Assembly: GCA_002721705.1 (NCBI GenBank)
Contig: PBLJ01000048.1
Location: 1-64,000 of the forward strand
Origin: Opitutia bacterium
GTDB lineage: Bacteria > Verrucomicrobiota > Verrucomicrobiia > Opitutales > Seribacteraceae
DNA length: 64,000 bases
Direction: 5' to 3'
Below are positions 59,180-64,000 of this stretch, in pieces. Both the position numbers and the translations under genes were made by a program. Under the pieces are notes generated by a model. The model was not told the DNA's origin, made no database searches, and saw only the letters and a list, made by a program, of their open reading frames with translations. Position 1 is the stretch's first letter, and each line of letters opens with the position of its first letter.

Positions 59180-60460
59180 ATGAGTGAGGACATCGCAGAA
59201 TTGACCACTTCCTTAGCCGTGCGCGCCTTGGACGCTTCAAGGGAATTGGCAACCATGGACACGCAAGCCAAGAATGCGATTTTGCAAAGCATCGCCACTG
59301 GATTGGAAGCCTCGTCCGCGGCTCTCTTGAGCGAAAACCGGAAGGACCTGGACGCGGGCCGTGAAAACGGGCTGAGCGATGCCATGCTCGACAGGCTTGC
59401 TCTCACGCCTGAACGCATTGCCGGAATGACCGAAGGGGTTCGCCAAGTCATTGCATTGCCCGATCCAGTGGGCGAGGAAATGGAGCGCTCCACTCGCCCC
59501 AATGGCCTTGAGATTCGCAAGGTGCGAACCCCCATGGGAGTCATTGGCATCATCTACGAATCGCGCCCCAACGTAACCATCGATTGCGCCGTGTTGTGCT
59601 TGAAGTCAGGCAACGTCAGCATTCTTCGCGGCGGCAAGGAAGCCTTCCACAGCAACAAGGCATTGAGCGAAATCATCAGGCATGCCCTGGAGGAAAATGG
59701 GGTGAACCCCGATGCATCCACTCTCATCCCAACGACGGATCGAAAAGCCCTCGAGCACCTGCTCCGACTCGACGATTACGTTCACTGCATTATTCCACGA
59801 GGCGGAGAAGGCCTCATACGCTTTGTCGCGGAAAACAGCAGGATTCCGGTCATCAAGCACTACAAGGGAGTCTGCAACCTATACGTCGACTCGGAAGCTG
59901 ACCTCGAGCTGGCTCGAAAGATAACGATCAATGCAAAATGTCAGCGACCCGGGGTCTGCAATGCGATCGAGAACCTCTTCGTCCACCAAGGCGCCGCCAC
60001 CGACTTTCTACCCTCCGCCACTGACAGCCTGCGAAAAGAAGGCGTCGAGTTGCGGGTGGACGACCGTACGCGAACGGCGTTGCAGGGTGCTACGGGTTCG
60101 AATGGGCTCAAGGATGCCACCGAGGCCGACTATCACGAGGAATTCCATGACCTCGTCCTGGCGGTGAAGGTGGTCGACTCCCTGGAAGACGCCATTGAAC
60201 AAGTCAATCGGTATGGCAGCGGGCACAGTGACGCCATAGTCACGAAGGACGAAGATCATGCCAAGAGGTTCATGGAGGCCGTTGATTCTTCCTCGGTCTA
60301 TTGGAACGCCAGCACTCGGTTCACGGATGGTTTCGAGTTCGGCCTGGGAGCGGAAATCGGTATCTCGACCGATCGTCTTCATGCCCGCGGGCCCATGGGC
60401 CTGCGCGAGCTCTGCACTTATAAATATCACGTACTGGGAACGGGACAGGTAAGGGAATGA
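59180..60460 (+). CDS. proA: Glutamate-5-semialdehyde dehydrogenase
   Basis: VRTPMGVIGIIYESRPNVTIDCAVLCLKSGNVSILRGGKEAFHSNKAL, KCQRPGVCNAIENLFVH, GLRELCTYKYHVLGTGQVR. Confidence 0.96.
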   Translation: MSEDIAELTTSLAVRALDASRELATMDTQAKNAILQSIATGLEASSAALLSENRKDLDAGRENGLSDAMLDRLALTPERIAGMTEGVRQVIALPDPVGEEMERSTRPNGLEIRKVRTPMGVIGIIYESRPNVTIDCAVLCLKSGNVSILRGGKEAFHSNKALSEIIRHALEENGVNPDASTLIPTTDRKALEHLLRLDDYVHCIIPRGGEGLIRFVAENSRIPVIKHYKGVCNLYVDSEADLELARKITINAKCQRPGVCNAIENLFVHQGAATDFLPSATDSLRKEGVELRVDDRTRTALQGATGSNGLKDATEADYHEEFHDLVLAVKVVDSLEDAIEQVNRYGSGHSDAIVTKDEDHAKRFMEAVDSSSVYWNASTRFTDGFEFGLGAEIGISTDRLHARGPMGLRELCTYKYHVLGTGQVRE

Positions 60461-60996
60461 AGCCTTCCATGCATGCCATGGACGTTCGCGTCCTCAAAAA
60501 AAGACTCGAGAAAGAAGAAGTCGTGTTGCTGGACGTACGCACACCGGCTGAATATAGTAAAATTCACGTCGAGCACGCCACCTTGCTGCCGTTGGATTCC
60601 GTTGATGATAAAACGATCGAGCAATTGAAGGAATCGGTCAACGGCCAGGAAATCTGCGCCATGTGCCTCTCTGGACGCAGGGCCGCCTTGCTGGCTCGCA
60701 AGCTTCTGGATGCAGGGTTCAAGAAAGTGAGTATCCTGCAAGGCGGCATCCGCTCCTGGGAGGACGCCGAATTCCCCTTGGTTCGGCGCAAGGGCAGCAT
60801 CGCTGTGGAACGACAAGTTCGCATGTTGGTCGGGCTCGTGATCTTGGTGAGCTGCGCAAGCTTGTGGTTCATGCCGACCCAGCCTGAATGGTGGTTGGCG
60901 GTACCCGGTTTCCTTGGTCTCGGGCTTTTCTTTTCCGGAATCACGGGATTTTGCGGGCTAAACAAGATTCTTCGGAAAATGCCTTGGAACCGATAG
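60457..60996 (+). CDS. Rhodanese-like domain protein with C-terminal membrane (DUF2892-like) region
   Basis: VVLLDVRTPAEYSKIHVEHATLLPL, CLSGRRAALLARKLLDAGF, LQGGIRSWEDAEFPL; two C-terminal TM segments. Confidence 0.87.
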   Translation: MKPSMHAMDVRVLKKRLEKEEVVLLDVRTPAEYSKIHVEHATLLPLDSVDDKTIEQLKESVNGQEICAMCLSGRRAALLARKLLDAGFKKVSILQGGIRSWEDAEFPLVRRKGSIAVERQVRMLVGLVILVSCASLWFMPTQPEWWLAVPGFLGLGLFFSGITGFCGLNKILRKMPWNR

Positions 60997-60997
60997 G

Positions 60998-62332
60998 ATG
61001 AATTCCCTACTGGTTCTTAACGCGAAAATCGTCAACGAAGGTTCTTGCTCCGAAAGCGACTTGCTGGCGCGCAACGGCCGGATCGAAAGGATCGGGCCGG
61101 ACCTCTCCTCCTTGGTTGCCGATGAAGTGATCGACGCATCCGGCTTGCACTTGATTCCCGGACTGATCGACGACCAGGTTCATTTCAGGGAACCGGGCCT
61201 GACGCACAAGGCAACCATCGCCACCGAATCACGCGCCTCCGTGGCCGGTGGCGTCACCAGTTTCATGGAGATGCCCAACGTATCGCCACCCACTACCTCG
61301 ATGGAGAGACTCCACGAGAAACTTGCCATCGCGGGTCGGGACTCCATCGCTAACTACGCCTTTTACCTAGGGGCATCGAACGACAACCTGGAAGACGTCA
61401 AAGCGGCTCCTCCGCAAGAAATCGCAGGCATAAAAGTTTTCATGGGCTCTTCCACAGGCAACATGCTGGTCGACGACGAGACGGTACTGGAAGGGCTTTT
61501 TGATCACGCTCCCTGCTTGGTGGCATCTCATTGCGAGGACACGCCTACCATCTTGGAGAACGAAGCAATCGCCCGGGCCGAGTACGGTGACGAAGTGCCC
61601 TTCCACCTACACGCCGAAATCCGGAGTCGAGAAGCTTGTCTTCGCTCGTCTTCCCTAGCCGTGGAATTGGCTCGTCGACACGATGCCCGTTTGCACGTCC
61701 TGCACCTGACGACAGCGGAAGAGCTCGACCTCTTCGACACCGGCCCGGTAGCGGATAAAAAAATAACCGCCGAGGCTTGCGTCCACCATCTTTACCTCGA
61801 CGAAGACGACTACGAGAACCGCGGAGCGATGATCAAATGCAACCCGGCGGTGAAAACCGCCAAGGATCGAAAGGCTCTCCTGCAAGCGCTCAACGACGAT
61901 CGCATTGACGTGGTGGCCACCGACCATGCCCCTCATACCCGAGACGAAAAACAAGCCGACTATTTCCAGTGCCCCTCGGGATTGCCCCTCGTCCAACATA
62001 GCCTGCCAATCCTCGTAGAGTTGTATCGGGAAGGGCAATTGTCATTGGAAACCATCGTCAAGAAGACCAGTCATGCCGTGGCCGACCTTTTCCAGATTGA
62101 AGACCGCGGCTACCTGCGAGAAGGCTACTGGGCGGACTTCGTCCTGATCGATTTGAACCAACCAAACCAGGTGAAAAGGGAAAACTTGTTGTCCAAGTGC
62201 GGGTGGTCTCCCTTCGAGGGCGAAACCTTCGGTTCCACTATCGACACGACCGTGGTGTCCGGCAAAATCGCTTGGCGGAGAGGACGATTGCGCGAAGCTA
62301 CCCGCGGGCTTCCGATGTCATTCGACCGCTGA
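60998..62332 (+). CDS. pyrC: Dihydroorotase
   Basis: LIPGLIDDQVHFREPGLTHKATIATESRASVAGGVTSFMEMPNVSPPT, VATDHAPHTRDEK. Confidence 0.88.
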   Translation: MNSLLVLNAKIVNEGSCSESDLLARNGRIERIGPDLSSLVADEVIDASGLHLIPGLIDDQVHFREPGLTHKATIATESRASVAGGVTSFMEMPNVSPPTTSMERLHEKLAIAGRDSIANYAFYLGASNDNLEDVKAAPPQEIAGIKVFMGSSTGNMLVDDETVLEGLFDHAPCLVASHCEDTPTILENEAIARAEYGDEVPFHLHAEIRSREACLRSSSLAVELARRHDARLHVLHLTTAEELDLFDTGPVADKKITAEACVHHLYLDEDDYENRGAMIKCNPAVKTAKDRKALLQALNDDRIDVVATDHAPHTRDEKQADYFQCPSGLPLVQHSLPILVELYREGQLSLETIVKKTSHAVADLFQIEDRGYLREGYWADFVLIDLNQPNQVKRENLLSKCGWSPFEGETFGSTIDTTVVSGKIAWRRGRLREATRGLPMSFDR

Positions 62333-62337
62333 CCGGC

Positions 62338-63219
62338 TCACTGGGTGTTGAAGTAGATCAAGGCGACCACGCCGGCCAAGGCCAACAGCGCAACCACGAC
62401 CAAAATCCATTTCAAGGCGCCACCTGGCTTCTTGGCTTCTCTCAAACCTTTGGCTTCCGCATGGAGGTTAAGCATTTGCTCGGCAAGCAAACGCTCCTTT
62501 TGAATCAACTCGGCAAGGGCTGGCTCGTCATAGCCTGCCGAAACAACGGCATGCGCATAAGAAACGTAGGCTTGCTCCAATTTATACTGATCGTCTTTTT
62601 GTCGAAGATCCTCGATACGGGTTAAAATTTCCGTGGCTCCGCTCACGCGAATGCCTTGCTCCACCGCAGTACGACCTATCTCGGGCATCAATACCTTGTC
62701 GTGCTCCTGCTTGAGACGAACCATTTCCGCATGCAATACGTCTCGAGATCGCGGCTCAAAGGCATTGGCCTTGTCATAGGCTGCGGAGGCCGCGGCCAAC
62801 TCGGCGGGATCAGGCGCCGGCTCCGCTTCCTCCTCCTCTTCCGCAGAGAGGCTTTCCTCGACTACAGCGGGAACCGCTTCGCCCTCAGGTTGTGGTTCTT
62901 GGGCAGGACCAGTGGAAATATCATCGGCTGCAGGCTGCGCGGTCGCGGTCTCCTCGGCACTGGTTGCAGCTTCAGGCGATGAAGACGGCTCAGGCGCGGC
63001 TTCCGGTTCAGGAGCATCCTTGGGTTCGGGATCCGCGGGGGCGGGCGAAGCCAAGCCAAGAAAAGCGAACTTCTCACTGGAGAGAGCATACCACGTATCC
63101 AAATCATCCTTCCAAGCCAAGGTATCCGGACCCGCTTCACCCGATCCATACTTGGCTTTTACCTGATCCTCGGAAAAAGGACCTTGGTTTTCACCGCCGA
63201 TGTGCAAGAAAATCTCCAT
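62338..63219 (-). CDS. GYF_2-like domain protein with Pro/Ala/Glu linker and C-terminal TM anchor
   Basis: MEIFLHIGGENQGPFSEDQVKAKYGSGEAGPDTLAWKDDLDTWYAL; long PEPEAAPEP linker; C-terminal LKWILVVVALLALAGVVALIYFNTQ. Start placed at internal Met. Confidence 0.7.
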   Translation of the reverse strand: MEIFLHIGGENQGPFSEDQVKAKYGSGEAGPDTLAWKDDLDTWYALSSEKFAFLGLASPAPADPEPKDAPEPEAAPEPSSSPEAATSAEETATAQPAADDISTGPAQEPQPEGEAVPAVVEESLSAEEEEEAEPAPDPAELAAASAAYDKANAFEPRSRDVLHAEMVRLKQEHDKVLMPEIGRTAVEQGIRVSGATEILTRIEDLRQKDDQYKLEQAYVSYAHAVVSAGYDEPALAELIQKERLLAEQMLNLHAEAKGLREAKKPGGALKWILVVVALLALAGVVALIYFNTQ

Positions 63220-63392
63220 GCGTGTAACCCCAGTCAGGTTCAAACAAATACTTCTAGGACTACTTCCCGTGATCACAACTCCAAAAAAGCCTCGAGACCA
63301 CGAGATTCGGACATCCCTTTGAAGGTTGCAACCACCATGCCTTTCCTCAACTTGACTTGCCTCGGCAGCGCCTTTGGCATATTCTTGAAAAT

Positions 63393-64000
63393 ATGAAATG
63401 GCTTCTTGCTCCCTTCGCCGCCGGCCTCGCCCTGATAGTAAACCTTCATGGCCTTGACGACGCCCCCTGCCGCGACCAGCTCTCCGCTACGGAAACATTG
63501 AACAACGACGAGCCTCTGGACGCTTGCCAAGCGCCACCCGAGGCTTCCTTGGCCAAAAAGATCGGGCAAATCCAAATCCCGGGCGTGAATTTCTTCGATA
63601 CCCCCCTTTCCAAAGTACTCTCCACCCTGAGCGCTTACTCCCGCCTGCAAGACCCGACCGAGCCCAACCCCGCCGCCAAGGGAGTCACGATCATTATCAT
63701 GCCGCAAGGCGCCCCCGAGCCAAAAGTCACCATTCAGCTCAATAAAATGAGCCTCGGGCGAATGCTCGATTTCATCACCGAGATGGTGAACTGGGAATAC
63801 GAGGTAAGAGGGAACGCGGTCGTGGTCCACCCCCCTCAGCGAAAGGTGGAAGGAAAGGCCGGAAATTTGGTGACCCGTTTCTTCGAGTTGTCCCAAGGCA
63901 TGATCCAAAGAATGACTGGCGGACGCCCTGCAGGCCCTCGCCCGGGGACTGCTCCAGACCCATTTGGAGGTGGCAAAGCCGCCGCTCCCAACGACCAAGC
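63393..64000 (+). CDS. Partial secretin/STN-domain-like secreted protein (runs off window end)
   Basis: Open plus frame from ATG 63393: MKWLLAPFAAGLALIVN...IQIPGVNFFDTPLSKVLSTLSAYSRLQDPT..KGVTIIIMPQGAPEPKVTIQLNKMSLGRMLDFITEMVNWEYEVRGNAVVVHPP. Not in the ORF track because it has no stop in the window. Confidence 0.7.
   Translation, partial: MKWLLAPFAAGLALIVNLHGLDDAPCRDQLSATETLNNDEPLDACQAPPEASLAKKIGQIQIPGVNFFDTPLSKVLSTLSAYSRLQDPTEPNPAAKGVTIIIMPQGAPEPKVTIQLNKMSLGRMLDFITEMVNWEYEVRGNAVVVHPPQRKVEGKAGNLVTRFFELSQGMIQRMTGGRPAGPRPGTAPDPFGGGKAAAPNDQ

Noticed and set aside
63273-63998. 241-aa minus-strand ORF at the window end
   Set aside because: Antisense shadow of the open plus-strand frame from 63393, which has a signal peptide and STN/secretin-like sequence.

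Overview
This window is a mostly housekeeping chromosomal segment that looks like a Verrucomicrobiota (Opitutae-like) genome; the taxon is inferred only from protein flavour and gene content. I see no CRISPR array, transposase, integrase or phage module. Conserved blocks are rpsO-pnp-surE, rpmI-rplT-pheS-pheT-gatC-gatA-gatB, a DUF3450/ExbB/ExbB/ExbD/ExbD/TonB/TPR energy-transduction operon, hisS, aat, valS, prlC-like M3 peptidase, proA, pyrC and one tRNA-Phe(GAA). The strongest candidate for an undescribed system is a minus-strand three-gene operon (47996-51738). It encodes a small membrane protein and two tandem paralogs with a GYF_2-like domain, a TIR domain, one TM helix and divergent C-terminal domains. 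A third GYF_2-like, tail-anchored protein lies at 62338-63219. Other points of interest are a PNPase with a duplicated S1 domain and a long Asp/Ser/Glu tail, a ClpX-like unfoldase without an N-terminal zinc finger, a gamma-glutamylcyclotransferase/5-oxoprolinase pair, a multiply frameshifted VIT-family gene, and two low-complexity proteins (acidic and basic). Two partial genes at the window edges are missing from the supplied ORF track. All family calls come from reading motifs by eye; no database search was run.
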